Source of the DNA: Gammaproteobacteria bacterium
GTDB lineage: Bacteria; Pseudomonadota; Gammaproteobacteria; Steroidobacterales; GCA-2729495
Reading direction: 5' to 3'
DNA length: 46,382 bases
NCBI GenBank assembly: GCA_009692345.1
Contig: SHZI01000009.1
Location: 1 to 46,382, forward strand
The notes under the pieces were generated by a model. The model ran no database searches. It saw only the letters and a program-made list of their open reading frames with translations, and was not told where the DNA came from. A program made the position numbers and the translations under genes. This document shows, piece after piece, positions 16,646 through 24,960 of the stretch. Each line of letters opens with the position of its first letter. The first letter of the stretch is position 1.

Positions 16646-17613
16646 CGGGCTCTGGTTTCAGACCACCGCGCCTGTTGCGGCACGCGGACGTTCAGGCAGG
16701 CCTGGCCAACAGCAGCTGGCGGCGCAAGCACGTCCTCAGCGAGGCCGACCATCTGCTCGCTGTTACTGAGAATCTCATCATCGAGTGCGCTGACGGCGTG
16801 CGGCTGTCGGCCCAGCACACGCCCGCGCGACAACCCAACGGGCGCGTGGCGATCCTCCTGCATGGCTGGGAGGGCAGCTCTGCCTCGCTGCACGTCCTGT
16901 CGGCCGCCGACCGCCTCTGGCGGACAGGCTTTCGCATCGTGCGCATCAACATGCGGGACCATGGGGGTACCCAGCACCTGAACCGCGGCATCTTTCATTC
17001 CTGCCGCCTGGACGAAATGGTGGATGCCACCCGCTGGGTGCGTGAGAGCTTTCCCAGCGAGTCCCTGTACCTGGCGGGCTATTCCCTGGGGGGCAATTTT
17101 GCCCTCCGCATTGCTGCTGCAGCGGGACCGGCCCTTGGGATAGCCCGGGTGGCGGCGGTCTGTCCGGTCCTGGATCCGGAGGAGACGATGCTGGCGCTGG
17201 ATTCCGGCTCAGTAATTTACCGTCGTTACTTCATGAACAAGTGGCGTCTGTCCCTGGAACGGAAGGCGCAGGCCTTTCCCGCAGACTATGATCTGGGCAG
17301 CATGGCCCAGTTTCGCTCGCTGCGCGACATGACGGACCACTTCGTCAGGCGCTACACGGAGTATCCCGATCTGCAGAGCTATCTCCGCGGCTATACCGTC
17401 ACCGGAGATCGGCTGGCAGGGCTGACCGTGCCGACCTCCATCCTCCTGGCCGACGACGATCCCGTCATTCCACCGGGCTCCGCGGACCGCCTGGCCAGAT
17501 CTCCGGCGCTGACGGTGCAACGCACACGCTGGGGAGGGCACTGCGGCTTCCTGCTGGATTATCGCTTGCGCACCTGGTCGGATGACTACCTCGTCGAGTC
17601 CTTCTTCCAGTAG
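16642..17613 (+). CDS. YheT-like alpha/beta hydrolase
   Basis: 323 residues. Alpha/beta-hydrolase features in order: oxyanion region ILLHGWEGSSAS, RINMRDHGGTQHLN, nucleophile elbow LAGYSLGGNFALR (Ser), acid residue in LLADDDPVIPP, and catalytic His in WGGHCGFL. The pattern fits the YheT/embryogenesis-associated hydrolase family, esterases of unclear natural substrate. The ATG at 16642 overlaps the receiver-protein stop (ATGA). A much longer opening from 16552 runs over the receiver gene and was rejected. The tight coupling to a phospho-receiver is unusual for this family. Confidence 0.85.
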   Translation: MTGSGFRPPRLLRHADVQAGLANSSWRRKHVLSEADHLLAVTENLIIECADGVRLSAQHTPARQPNGRVAILLHGWEGSSASLHVLSAADRLWRTGFRIVRINMRDHGGTQHLNRGIFHSCRLDEMVDATRWVRESFPSESLYLAGYSLGGNFALRIAAAAGPALGIARVAAVCPVLDPEETMLALDSGSVIYRRYFMNKWRLSLERKAQAFPADYDLGSMAQFRSLRDMTDHFVRRYTEYPDLQSYLRGYTVTGDRLAGLTVPTSILLADDDPVIPPGSADRLARSPALTVQRTRWGGHCGFLLDYRLRTWSDDYLVESFFQ

Positions 17614-17637
17614 GCGCTCCTACGGCCTGAAGCCGTA
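17611..17637. repeat. GTAG-headed REP-like element with hairpin
   Basis: The minus strand contains CCGTAGGAGCGCCTA; next to it TACGGC (17621-17626) pairs with GCCGTA (17632-17637) around a 5-nt loop. The element begins at the hydrolase stop codon and may act as its terminator or mRNA stabiliser. It also supplies the last codons of the pseudogene fragment on the minus strand. Confidence 0.6.
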
Positions 17638-17727
17638 GCCCAGTTCTTCCGTCTCCGCGACAAAGCCATTCTCGAAGCGCACCAGCCGCATCAGCCGCCG
17701 GGGGCCAAAGCGGATTAACGGCTCCTG
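17620..17727 (-). pseudogene. C-terminal remnant of a DUF2845-like gene
   Basis: About 35 codons on the minus strand, bounded upstream by an in-frame TGA, read LIRFGPRRLMRLVRFENG then FVAETEELGYGFRP and a stop. The FGPxRxMRxxRFxNG-GYGF pattern resembles the C-terminus of DUF2845 exported proteins. There is no start codon or upstream domain, so this is a decayed 3' fragment. The match is from memory of the family pattern and needs a search. Confidence 0.45.
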
Positions 17728-17811
17728 TCAGCCGGTACCGCTGGTTTGACGATAACGTGTAATCTGCCCCACCCGTCAACCCGGACGGGCTGACTGTTAA
17801 GGACCGGACCC

Positions 17812-19377
17812 TTGGGAAAACTGCTCGAAACCCGCCTGCACCACCTCTCGGCACCGGAGATGGCCGGCCTCGTGCGTGGCGGTAAGCGGGGAGTGGAGCG
17901 GGAGTGCCTGCGTATCACCCCGACCGGCCAGCTGGCGAAGACGCCCCATCCGCTGGCCCTTGGCTCGGCGCTCACCAATGAGTTCATCACCACCGACTAC
18001 TCCGAGGCGCTGCTCGAATGCGTAACCCCGCCGCAACTGGCCAACTGGGAGACGATCCAGTTCCTGTGCGACGTGCACCAGTTCGTGGTGGAACGCATCG
18101 GCGACGAGCTGCTCTGGCCCCTCAGCATGCCCTGTTCCATCAGCAGTGATGCTGATGTGCCACTGGCCCAGTACGGCTCGTCCAACATCGGCCGGATGAA
18201 AACGGTTTACCGCGAGGGCCTTGGGCATCGTTACGGCAGGATCATGCAGGCTATCGCCGGGATCCATTACAACTACTCCCTGCCTGACGCGTTCTGGCCC
18301 CTTTATCAGCAGCTGGAGGGGCAGCAGGGCGACCTGCAGGCATTCCGGTCGGCCACCTACCTCGGTGCCGTGCGCAATGTGCGCCGGCTCGACTGGCTTC
18401 TGCTGTACCTGTTTGGCGCTTCCCCGGCCCTCTGTAAATCCTTCGTTCGGGGTCGCGGGCCGACCAATCTGCAGGAACTGGATGCGGGCACCTTCTTCGG
18501 ACCCTTTGCCACGTCATTGCGGATGAGCGATCTGGGCTATCGCAACAGCGCCCAGGCCAGCCTGCAGGTGTCGGCCAACAGCCTTGAGGAGTACGTCCGC
18601 GATCTCTGCCAGGCAACCCATACGCCCCGTGCCGAGTTCGAGCGGATCGGTGTGCGGGTGGGTGGCGAGTACCGCCAGCTCAATGCCAACCAGTTGCAGA
18701 TCGAAAACGAGTTTTACAGCACGATCCGCCCGAAGCGGGTGACCCAGCCGGGGGAGCGGCCCACGGCGGCGCTCCGCCGGGGCGGCGTGCAGTACATCGA
18801 GCTGCGGGCCCTGGACATCAGTCCCTGGGATCCGGTGGGTATCAACCAGCGCCAGCTGCGCTTTCTGGAAGTGTTCCTGATCTACTGCCTGCTCCAGGAG
18901 AGCCCGCCGATCTCGGGAGCGGAACAGGAGCGCATCGACGTCAACCACGGCCTGGTCGCACGGCGCGGCCGCGAGCCTGGCCTGCAGTTGGTGCGCGACG
19001 GGCACAACGTGGCCCTGCAGGACTGGGCCAGGAGCATCTGTCAGGACATGGTGCAGGTCGCGCGCCTGATCGATCCGGGCGAAAAGCAGGGCCATGTGGC
19101 AGCGATCCGTTATCAGCTGGACGCCGTCGATGACTCCGGGCGCACGCCGTCCGCCGCTCTGCTGAAGGAACTGCAGAGCGGAGGCCAGTCACTGGCTCAG
19201 TACGGACTGGCACTTGCCGGGCGCACCCGCGAGTACTTTCTCTCACTGGCTCCCGAGCTGAATCGGCATCGTGATCTGCTCACTGCCGAGGCTGCGACGT
19301 CCCTGGCGAAGCAGCAGGAGATCGAAGCAACCGATAACCAGTCCTTCGACGAGTATCTCCGCCGCTACCTCGCCTAG
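17812..19377 (+). CDS. gshA: Glutamate-cysteine ligase (type 1 GshA)
   Basis: 521 residues, the normal length for proteobacterial type 1 GshA. Features: GGKRGVERECLRI at the glutamate/ATP-binding start, TTDYSEALLECVTPP, SMPCSISSDADVPLAQYGSSNIGRMK, GIHYNYSLPDAFW, QIENEFYSTIRPKR and YIELRALDISPWDPVGI. It forms gamma-glutamylcysteine, the first step of glutathione synthesis, in the cytoplasm. The start is a TTG at 17812 with AAGGA 8 bp upstream; this weak start may limit expression. A small hairpin (CCCGTC / GACGGG, 17772-17789) lies in the leader. No gshB is in the window. Confidence 0.95.
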   Translation: MGKLLETRLHHLSAPEMAGLVRGGKRGVERECLRITPTGQLAKTPHPLALGSALTNEFITTDYSEALLECVTPPQLANWETIQFLCDVHQFVVERIGDELLWPLSMPCSISSDADVPLAQYGSSNIGRMKTVYREGLGHRYGRIMQAIAGIHYNYSLPDAFWPLYQQLEGQQGDLQAFRSATYLGAVRNVRRLDWLLLYLFGASPALCKSFVRGRGPTNLQELDAGTFFGPFATSLRMSDLGYRNSAQASLQVSANSLEEYVRDLCQATHTPRAEFERIGVRVGGEYRQLNANQLQIENEFYSTIRPKRVTQPGERPTAALRRGGVQYIELRALDISPWDPVGINQRQLRFLEVFLIYCLLQESPPISGAEQERIDVNHGLVARRGREPGLQLVRDGHNVALQDWARSICQDMVQVARLIDPGEKQGHVAAIRYQLDAVDDSGRTPSAALLKELQSGGQSLAQYGLALAGRTREYFLSLAPELNRHRDLLTAEAATSLAKQQEIEATDNQSFDEYLRRYLA

Positions 19378-19434
19378 CTCCCCCATGGGCGATTACACTG
19401 CCTGGGTCTGCTGGTCAGCGGGTGGGGCCCGTCC

Positions 19435-20136
19435 ATGAAGCGGCTTTTTAGCATCTCTTTTCTTGCGGGCCTGCTGGTGGTTGTTCTGGCCACCACGTTC
19501 TGGCCACTGCCCACACATCTCCGGTACCGCTCGCTGATTACCGTCCCGCCCGATGGCGGCCGTCAGGAAGAGTTCGTCATTCGCTGGCCCGAAGATCGCA
19601 TCCGGCTGCCCGGGGAGGACCGTGCCGCTTTGCCTGCCACCGCAGCTGTCGGCGCGGCCGTGCTGGAAGACAGCGCCGGCCAGCGCGCCAGTGCTGAACT
19701 CTTCCGCCTGCGGGACGCTGACGACAACGTGATTGGGGTGGCTACCCGGCTGGCCGGCACCGGTGGGGCCATCGCGGACCCGGGCCGCTCGGCCTCCAAC
19801 TGGCTGCTGGTCATTCCCAGCCGCGGTGCCCTGTTCCTTGCGCAGACGGATGTGCAGGACACCACGCTGACCGAGGTGCCGACGGCGGATGGCCCCGCGG
19901 TCTTTGCGCCGGAGCAGACGGCGGCGTTCTGGGCGGAGCGCCAGCGCCTGCTGGTCACCGCGAATGCGCCGGCCACCACCAGTTCGGTAACTACCGGCAG
20001 GGTTCTACGCGGGACCAGCGAATTCGAAGGGCTGCGGGGCAGTTTTTCGGAGACCTGGGCGCTGGATGAAGTCAGCGCCGGCGGCAGCACGCAGGGCCGG
20101 ATCCTGCTCTCCACTTTCACGGCGGCTGGTAGCTGA
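19435..20136 (+). CDS. Membrane-anchored protein of unknown function (first of a pair)
   Basis: 233 residues. An N-terminal hydrophobic segment (about 4-24, ISFLAGLLVVVLATTFW) is either an uncleaved anchor or a signal peptide; the rest is periplasmic, beta-rich and polar. Visible features include LRYRSLITVPPDGGRQEEFVIRW, SNWLLVIPSRGALFLAQ and a C-terminal GTSEFEGLRGSFSETW. I know no family for it. The next gene starts 2 bp after its stop and encodes another anchored protein, so the two probably act together at the envelope. Confidence 0.75.
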   Translation: MKRLFSISFLAGLLVVVLATTFWPLPTHLRYRSLITVPPDGGRQEEFVIRWPEDRIRLPGEDRAALPATAAVGAAVLEDSAGQRASAELFRLRDADDNVIGVATRLAGTGGAIADPGRSASNWLLVIPSRGALFLAQTDVQDTTLTEVPTADGPAVFAPEQTAAFWAERQRLLVTANAPATTSSVTTGRVLRGTSEFEGLRGSFSETWALDEVSAGGSTQGRILLSTFTAAGS

Positions 20137-20138
20137 CG

Positions 20139-20810
20139 GTGCGCGCTCTGGTTGTGGTCCTCGGACTCCTGCTCGGTCTGCTGGTCGGCGCATCCGCCGT
20201 GCTGCTGAACCCGCTCGCCTGGCTGCGGGGCCTGCCCCCCTTGTCGGGCGAACTCGCACCCTTCAAGGCCTATCGCGGGGAAGCCTATCGGGGCATTGAT
20301 CTCCGCGCTGGCAGTCTCCTCCGGGCCGGGCGGCAGGACCCCGCGGTAGCGCTCAATGACCCGGCTCTTCGCCATGTCCGGATCGGCATCATCGTCTTGC
20401 CAGCGGGTGAGGGGGCGCCGGCTGCGTTGGCCGTCAAAGTGTCTGCCGCGGCAGAGAGCAATTCCCTCTGGCGGGCCCAGCTCGGCACCAATGACTACTG
20501 GAACATCTACTGGCCTGGCGGGGGCAGTATTTTCGCCACGGGCTACAGCAACTTCTGGACGGTGACGCGGGATGGATTTTTCGCAACCCTCGGCGGCGAC
20601 TTCAGTGCCGCCGGTGCCGCGGGTTACCCGGTGTCCGCACCGCCAACCGCCGGCAGCGCCGCCGGTGTAACTGGCGCTGCAGGACGCTACGCCGGCTTTA
20701 CCGGGGAGATCCGGGAACTGTTGTATCCGGCAGCCGGTGAGGCCAGGGGCAGGGACCCCAACTGGGCCGTCGCCATCAAGGCGAACCCTCCGCCGTTCAC
20801 CACTCGCTAG
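20139..20810 (+). CDS. Membrane-anchored protein of unknown function (second of a pair)
   Basis: 223 residues. An N-terminal anchor (about 3-25, LVVVLGLLLGLLVGASAVLL) precedes a periplasmic domain with WRAQLGTNDYWNIYWPGGG, FATGYSNFWTVTRDGFF and a C-terminal NWAVAIKANPPPF. Aromatic-rich segments suggest a compact beta fold. The start is a GTG 2 bp after the upstream stop. Its stop codon shares the CTAG palindrome with the stop of the convergent reductase gene (4-bp overlap). Function unknown. Confidence 0.75.
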   Translation: MRALVVVLGLLLGLLVGASAVLLNPLAWLRGLPPLSGELAPFKAYRGEAYRGIDLRAGSLLRAGRQDPAVALNDPALRHVRIGIIVLPAGEGAPAALAVKVSAAAESNSLWRAQLGTNDYWNIYWPGGGSIFATGYSNFWTVTRDGFFATLGGDFSAAGAAGYPVSAPPTAGSAAGVTGAAGRYAGFTGEIRELLYPAAGEARGRDPNWAVAIKANPPPFTTR

Positions 20811-22036
20811 GCCTCGAGGGCTGCGGCGATATCCTTGAAGGGCACGGCAGTGTCGCCCAGCAGGGCGGGGTCTGGCCGCGCACCCAGGCCAATCAGCTTC
20901 TTGGACAGCATGAATTCCCGGGGACTGTTGATCGCGTAGACCGCCGTCAGCCGCCCTGCGTTGAGGAAGAACACGGCGAAGGACCGGGACTCGGGATCGC
21001 CGCGCACCACCGCCTGGTCGGTTGCCGAGGACAGGCCCACGATCTGCAGCTTCAGGTCGTACTGGTCGGACCAGAACCAGGGAATCTGGGCATAGGGTTC
21101 GAGCCGGCCAAGGAGCGTCAGCGCTGCTGTTTTCGCCTGCTCCTGAGCGTTGTGCACGGACTCCAGGCGCAGGCGCCGGCCCAGCAGCGGGTTGGGGTGA
21201 TTGGTACAGTCGCCCACGGCAAGGATGTCCGGGTCGCTGGTCCGGCAGTACTCGTCCACCATGATGCCGTTGTCGCACACCAGGCCGGCGTCGGCGGCCA
21301 GCTCAACGTTGGGCAGAATGCCGATGCCCACGATGGCGAGGTCTGCCGGCATCTCGACGCCGTCACTCCCCACCACGCCCCGCAGGCGGGTCTCGCCCGC
21401 GAAGGCCTGGACGCCTAAGTTGCACCGGATCTCCACTCCCGCCGCCCTGTGCACCCTGGCCATGAAGGCCGAGATCTGCGGGGCATCGACCCGGGCCATG
21501 ACCCGGTCCGCCATCTCCACCACGGTGACCTTAAGGCCCTGACTGATCGCCACGGCGGCGACCTCCAGACCGATGTACCCCGCACCAACGATGACGAGGG
21601 AGGCGCCGGGACGAAAATCCGGCCGGATCCGCTCCACATCGTCAACGGTACGCAGGTAGTGCACGCCGGCAAGCCCGTGGCCGGGCAGCGCCACCTCCCG
21701 CACGCGGCTGCCGGTGGCAAGCACCAGCTTGTCGTAGGTGAGCGATTCGCCGGTGGACAGCTCCGCCGTCCGGGAGCCGGGCTGGACCCGCAGCACGCGG
21801 GTATTGAGCAGCACGTCCACCCCATGCTCCGCATAGAACTTCTCCTGGCGCAGAAGCAGCCGCGGCACGTCCAGTTCTCCGGCCAGGAACTTCTTGGAGA
21901 GGGGTGGCCGCTGGTAAGGGAGGTAGGGTTCTTCCCCCACCATGACGATGCGGCCAGCGAAGCCACCCTGGCGGAGGGACACGATGGTCTGGCCTGCGGC
22001 ATGGCCAGCCCCCGCGATCACGACGGTGTTTTGCAT
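20807..22036 (-). CDS. Ferredoxin reductase-like FAD/NAD-dependent oxidoreductase
   Basis: 409 residues. It has an FAD-binding motif at the N-terminus (TVVIAGAGHAAGQ), PYQRPPLSKKFLAGE, an NAD-binding motif (LVIVGAGYIGLEVAAVA), the second FAD motif (TSDPDILAVGDCTNHPNPL) and the C-terminal reductase domain (WFWSDQYDLKLQIVGLS). The layout matches putidaredoxin/rhodocoxin/rubredoxin reductase types that pass electrons from NADH to a small iron-sulfur protein. No ferredoxin, P450 or dioxygenase gene is adjacent, so its partner is unknown. It diverges from the quinone oxidoreductase gene across 20 bp. Confidence 0.9.
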   Translation of the reverse strand: MQNTVVIAGAGHAAGQTIVSLRQGGFAGRIVMVGEEPYLPYQRPPLSKKFLAGELDVPRLLLRQEKFYAEHGVDVLLNTRVLRVQPGSRTAELSTGESLTYDKLVLATGSRVREVALPGHGLAGVHYLRTVDDVERIRPDFRPGASLVIVGAGYIGLEVAAVAISQGLKVTVVEMADRVMARVDAPQISAFMARVHRAAGVEIRCNLGVQAFAGETRLRGVVGSDGVEMPADLAIVGIGILPNVELAADAGLVCDNGIMVDEYCRTSDPDILAVGDCTNHPNPLLGRRLRLESVHNAQEQAKTAALTLLGRLEPYAQIPWFWSDQYDLKLQIVGLSSATDQAVVRGDPESRSFAVFFLNAGRLTAVYAINSPREFMLSKKLIGLGARPDPALLGDTAVPFKDIAAALEA

Positions 22037-22056
22037 GAGCCGATTATACTGGCCAC

Positions 22057-23040
22057 ATGCACAGCGCTCTCACCCAGGCCATCCGTATTCAGCGCTTCGG
22101 CGGCCCCGAGGTCCTGGAATGGCAGGAAGTCTCCCTGCCGCCCCCCCCGCCCGGCGAAGTGACGATCCGCCAGACCGCAGTCGGGCTCAACTTCATCGAC
22201 ACCTATCACCGTTCGGGCCTGTACCCGCTGGCCCTGCCAGCCGGGATTGGCGCCGAAGCGGCAGGCCGGGTCGAAACGCTCGGCGCCGGTGTGGTCGGGC
22301 TCGCGGTGGGCGATCGCGTGGCCTATGCGGGCTTGCCGCCCGGGGCCTACGCGGAACGGCGCAACTGGCCCGCGGAACGGCTGGTGAAACTCCCGCCAGC
22401 GGTCAGCGACGACGGCGCCGCTGCGGCCATGCTCAAGGGTCTCACGGCCTGGTATCTCCTCCGGCGCAGCTACCGCGTGCAGCCCGGTGACAGCGTCCTG
22501 CTCTATGCGGCTGCGGGCGGGACCGGCACGCTGGTGAGCCAGTGGGCGACAGCGCTGGGTGCACGGGTCATCGGTGTCGTCGGCAGCGCAGCCAAGGCAG
22601 AACTGGCTCGGGCCCACGGCTGTGCCGCGACCGTCCTCGCGGAGGATCCCAAGTTCGTGCAGAAGGTGCGGGACCTTGCCGGTGGCGGCGTGGCCGTGGT
22701 TTATGACTCGCTAGGCCGGGACACCTTTTTCAAATCCCTGGACTGCCTGCGGAAACACGGCACGATGGTGACTTTCGGCAACGCGTCGGGTCCCGTAGAA
22801 CCCTTTTCGCCGATGGAGCTGGCGAAGCGTGGCTCTCTGCACCTGACGCGTCCCTCACTCTTCGACTTCATCGCGACCCGGGCAGATCTGGAAACCGGCA
22901 CGGGGGAGTTGTTCGACATCATTGCCAGTGGCGCGGTGCGGATTGCCATTGGGCAGCGCTACCCACTCCGGGATGCCGCCCGCGCGCACCGGGACCTGGA
23001 GGGTCGCCGGACCACCGGGGCAACGGTACTCGAGCCCTAG
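22057..23040 (+). CDS. qor: NADPH:quinone oxidoreductase (Qor-type)
   Basis: 327 residues of the medium-chain dehydrogenase family without zinc ligands. Features: AIRIQRFGGPEVLEW, GLNFIDTYHRSGLYPL, GIGAEAAGRVETLG, MLKGLTAWYLLRRSYRVQPG and the nucleotide-binding AAAGGTGTLVSQWA. This set matches E. coli Qor, which reduces quinones with NADPH. It is divergent from the FAD reductase gene and is followed 6 bp later by a small open frame. Confidence 0.92.
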   Translation: MHSALTQAIRIQRFGGPEVLEWQEVSLPPPPPGEVTIRQTAVGLNFIDTYHRSGLYPLALPAGIGAEAAGRVETLGAGVVGLAVGDRVAYAGLPPGAYAERRNWPAERLVKLPPAVSDDGAAAAMLKGLTAWYLLRRSYRVQPGDSVLLYAAAGGTGTLVSQWATALGARVIGVVGSAAKAELARAHGCAATVLAEDPKFVQKVRDLAGGGVAVVYDSLGRDTFFKSLDCLRKHGTMVTFGNASGPVEPFSPMELAKRGSLHLTRPSLFDFIATRADLETGTGELFDIIASGAVRIAIGQRYPLRDAARAHRDLEGRRTTGATVLEP

Positions 23041-23046
23041 GCGACG

Positions 23047-23250
23047 GTGGACAGCGAGGCAGTGCTGCAGGCGATTTGGCGCGTCGTCGCCGCCGGTGGC
23101 CGCATCGCGTTGCCCAAGGGCACCCGGGGTTACCACACCCAGATCAGCAAGCTCCGCGCAGATGGGGTGACTGTGGACAACGGCCGGGTTCGCTTACCTC
23201 ATTTTCAATGGACGCCGGATCTCGACGAGATGATCTGGGGCCCGCGATGA
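23047..23250 (+). CDS. Small protein of unknown function, coupled to the hydrolase
   Basis: 67 residues with a GTG start 6 bp after qor and a stop that overlaps the next ATG in ATGA. The sequence has a helix-like N-terminus (AVLQAIWRVVAAGG) and QISKLRADGVTVDNGRVRLP, which superficially resembles the recognition helix and wing of a BirA-type winged helix. That resemblance is weak. Its position inside a tight plus-strand cluster supports it as a real gene. Confidence 0.55.
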   Translation: MDSEAVLQAIWRVVAAGGRIALPKGTRGYHTQISKLRADGVTVDNGRVRLPHFQWTPDLDEMIWGPR

Positions 23251-23765
23251 CGACCGTGTGCTTTGCCCACGGCCAGGAGAGCGGACCCTGGGGCACAAAG
23301 ATCCGGGCGCTGGCGGAGGTGGCCCGGCAGGGCGGGCACGCGGTCGAGTCCCTGGATTATCAGGGGATCGCCGACCCGCTGGCGCGGGCGCGCAAGCTCA
23401 CCACCTGGTGCCGGGCGCAGCAGTCCCCCGCGATCCTCGTCGGTAGCAGCATGGGCGGCTATGTGGCACTCGCTGCCGCCAGCGACGCGGGGGCGGCGGG
23501 CCTGTTCCTGATGGCACCGGCCCTCTACGTCCCGGGCTATGAACAGATTCCGGTCCCGCCACCGCCCTCCTGTCGCATCACCATCGTGCATGGCTGGCAG
23601 GACGATGTCCTCCCCTGGTCGGGGAGCACCCGGTATGGTGAGTTGAGCGGCGCCCGGGTAGTACTGGTGCCGGACGACCACCGGCTGGTGGCGGATCTCC
23701 GCGGACTCTGTCGGGTGTTTCGCCTGTTTCTGGAGGAGCTGGGGCCGAAGCCCCCCGGGGAGTGA
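23247..23765 (+). CDS. Small alpha/beta hydrolase (YqiA/RBBP9-like)
   Basis: 172 residues. Pattern of a short alpha/beta hydrolase: TTVCFAHGQESGPWGTK, nucleophile elbow ILVGSSMGGYVAL (Ser), acid residue in VHGWQDDVLPW and His in LVPDDHRLV. I chose the ATG at 23247, overlapping the previous stop; the opening can be extended upstream to 23076 only by running through the preceding gene in another frame. Substrate unknown. Its stop lies 2 bp before the next start. Confidence 0.8.
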   Translation: MTTVCFAHGQESGPWGTKIRALAEVARQGGHAVESLDYQGIADPLARARKLTTWCRAQQSPAILVGSSMGGYVALAAASDAGAAGLFLMAPALYVPGYEQIPVPPPPSCRITIVHGWQDDVLPWSGSTRYGELSGARVVLVPDDHRLVADLRGLCRVFRLFLEELGPKPPGE

Positions 23766-23767
23766 GC

Positions 23768-23953
23768 ATGAAGTGTGCAGTCCTGTTCTGCCTGTCAGCG
23801 CTGCCGGTGGCCTGCGGTCCGCCGCCGGAGCCACCCGCAGCCAACGTCATCGGGGATCCGCTGGAGAAGTCCCTGGACAAGGCCAGAGCAGCGGAAAGCC
23901 TGAACAGCCAGCGCAAAGACGGGCTGGACGAGGCAGTCGACGCCGCGAACTAG
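23768..23953 (+). CDS. Small lipoprotein of unknown function
   Basis: 61 residues. A short signal peptide (MKCAVLFCLSALPVAC) ends in a lipobox-like LPVAC, followed by a Pro-rich stretch and a charged helical tail (DPLEKSLDKARAAESLNSQR). It would be a small envelope lipoprotein. The ATG at 23768 is 2 bp after the hydrolase stop. It converges on glk with 13 bp between them. Confidence 0.65.
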   Translation: MKCAVLFCLSALPVACGPPPEPPAANVIGDPLEKSLDKARAAESLNSQRKDGLDEAVDAAN

Positions 23954-23966
23954 ACTGGGCCGAGGT

Positions 23967-24899
23967 TCAGGTTTGGGCTTCGGCGTAAGCGGCAAGGCCC
24001 CGGAGCGCTGGCTCGTCCGCCGTGATGACCCAGGTTGGAATGTCGGCCAGGAAGGGCCGATAGCGACCCTTGTCCTCAAAGCGTGGACGGAAGCCGGAGG
24101 TTTTGAACTGCTCGACATAGCGGGGCGTGATGCCGCCGCCGATGTAGACGCCGCCGAAGGCGGCGAAGGTCAGCGCCAGATTGCTCGCGACCGTGCCCAG
24201 CAGCTGAAAAAAGACGTCCAGCGCCTCCAGCGCCGTGGCGTCGCCCGCTGCGATCCGGGCCCCCACCTCAGCCGGTGCCAGGGCAGCGGCGCCGGACAGG
24301 GCGCTATGGACGAACGCGAGGCCAGCCCCGGAAATCAGCCGTTCAGCCGAGCAGTGCCCAAAGCGCTCTCGACCCAGCGCGATGATCCGCGCTTCCCGTT
24401 CGTCACTGGGGGCCATGGTGACGTGGCCGCCCTCGCCGGTGATGGCGTGCCAGCGACCCGCAATACTCACCAGGCCGGCGGTGCCGAGCCCCGTGCCGGG
24501 TCCCACCACTACCTTGGGGGCGCCGCACACAGCCTTGCCGCCACCCACCTGCTGTAGATCGCCGGGCCCCAGAACCGGCAGAGCATAGGCCTGGGCGGCA
24601 AAGTCGTTCAGGGGGATCAACCGCTTGAGGGACAGCGTCCGGGCGAGCGCGGAGAGGGAAAACGCCCAGTTGATGTTCACCATGCGCACCTCATCGCCCC
24701 GGATGGGCGCCGCGATGGCGATGACCGCCTCGTCAGGTCGCTGGCCTGGCGGACGCACGCCCAGGTAAGCGGCAAGGAGCCGGTCGAGCCCCGGGAAATC
24801 CCGGTTGCGGAAAGTTTCGACGCTGTCCACGGTTCCGCCCGGGCGGGCGATGGCGCAGTGTGTGGTGGTGCCCCCGATATCTGCGATCAGCCATCCCAT
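23967..24899 (-). CDS. glk: Glucokinase (Glk family)
   Basis: 310 residues from the chosen ATG. Features: LIADIGGTTTHCAI (phosphate-binding), PLNDFAAQAYALPVLG, GPGTGLGTAGLV, ITGEGGHVTMAP containing the sugar-binding Glu-Gly-Gly-His, and YIGGGITPRYVEQF. This matches the bacterial group I Glk family, which phosphorylates glucose with ATP. ATG at 24899 puts the phosphate-binding loop at the normal distance; ATG at 24911 (adding MLPP) is possible. It is monocistronic and is isolated from upstream transcription by the terminator at 24931-24960. Confidence 0.9.
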   Translation of the reverse strand: MGWLIADIGGTTTHCAIARPGGTVDSVETFRNRDFPGLDRLLAAYLGVRPPGQRPDEAVIAIAAPIRGDEVRMVNINWAFSLSALARTLSLKRLIPLNDFAAQAYALPVLGPGDLQQVGGGKAVCGAPKVVVGPGTGLGTAGLVSIAGRWHAITGEGGHVTMAPSDEREARIIALGRERFGHCSAERLISGAGLAFVHSALSGAAALAPAEVGARIAAGDATALEALDVFFQLLGTVASNLALTFAAFGGVYIGGGITPRYVEQFKTSGFRPRFEDKGRYRPFLADIPTWVITADEPALRGLAAYAEAQT

Positions 24900-24930
24900 C
24901 GGCGGAAGCATACATGGGGAAGCGGAGCCC

Positions 24931-24960
24931 AAAAAAAACCGCCCCTGGGCAAGGGGCGGT
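24931..24960 (-). terminator. Rho-independent terminator
   Basis: Read on the minus strand, ACCGCCCCT pairs with AGGGGCGGT (9-bp GC-rich stem, 5-nt loop), followed directly by eight T. It ends transcription arriving from the right, either the ydcH transcript or an untranslated RNA in 24961-25412, just before glk. Confidence 0.85.

Noticed and set aside
23076-23765. Longer 229-residue start for the small hydrolase
   Set aside because: The extra N-terminus reads through the coupled 67-codon gene in another frame and is Arg-rich. The ATG at 23247 starts directly at the hydrolase fold.
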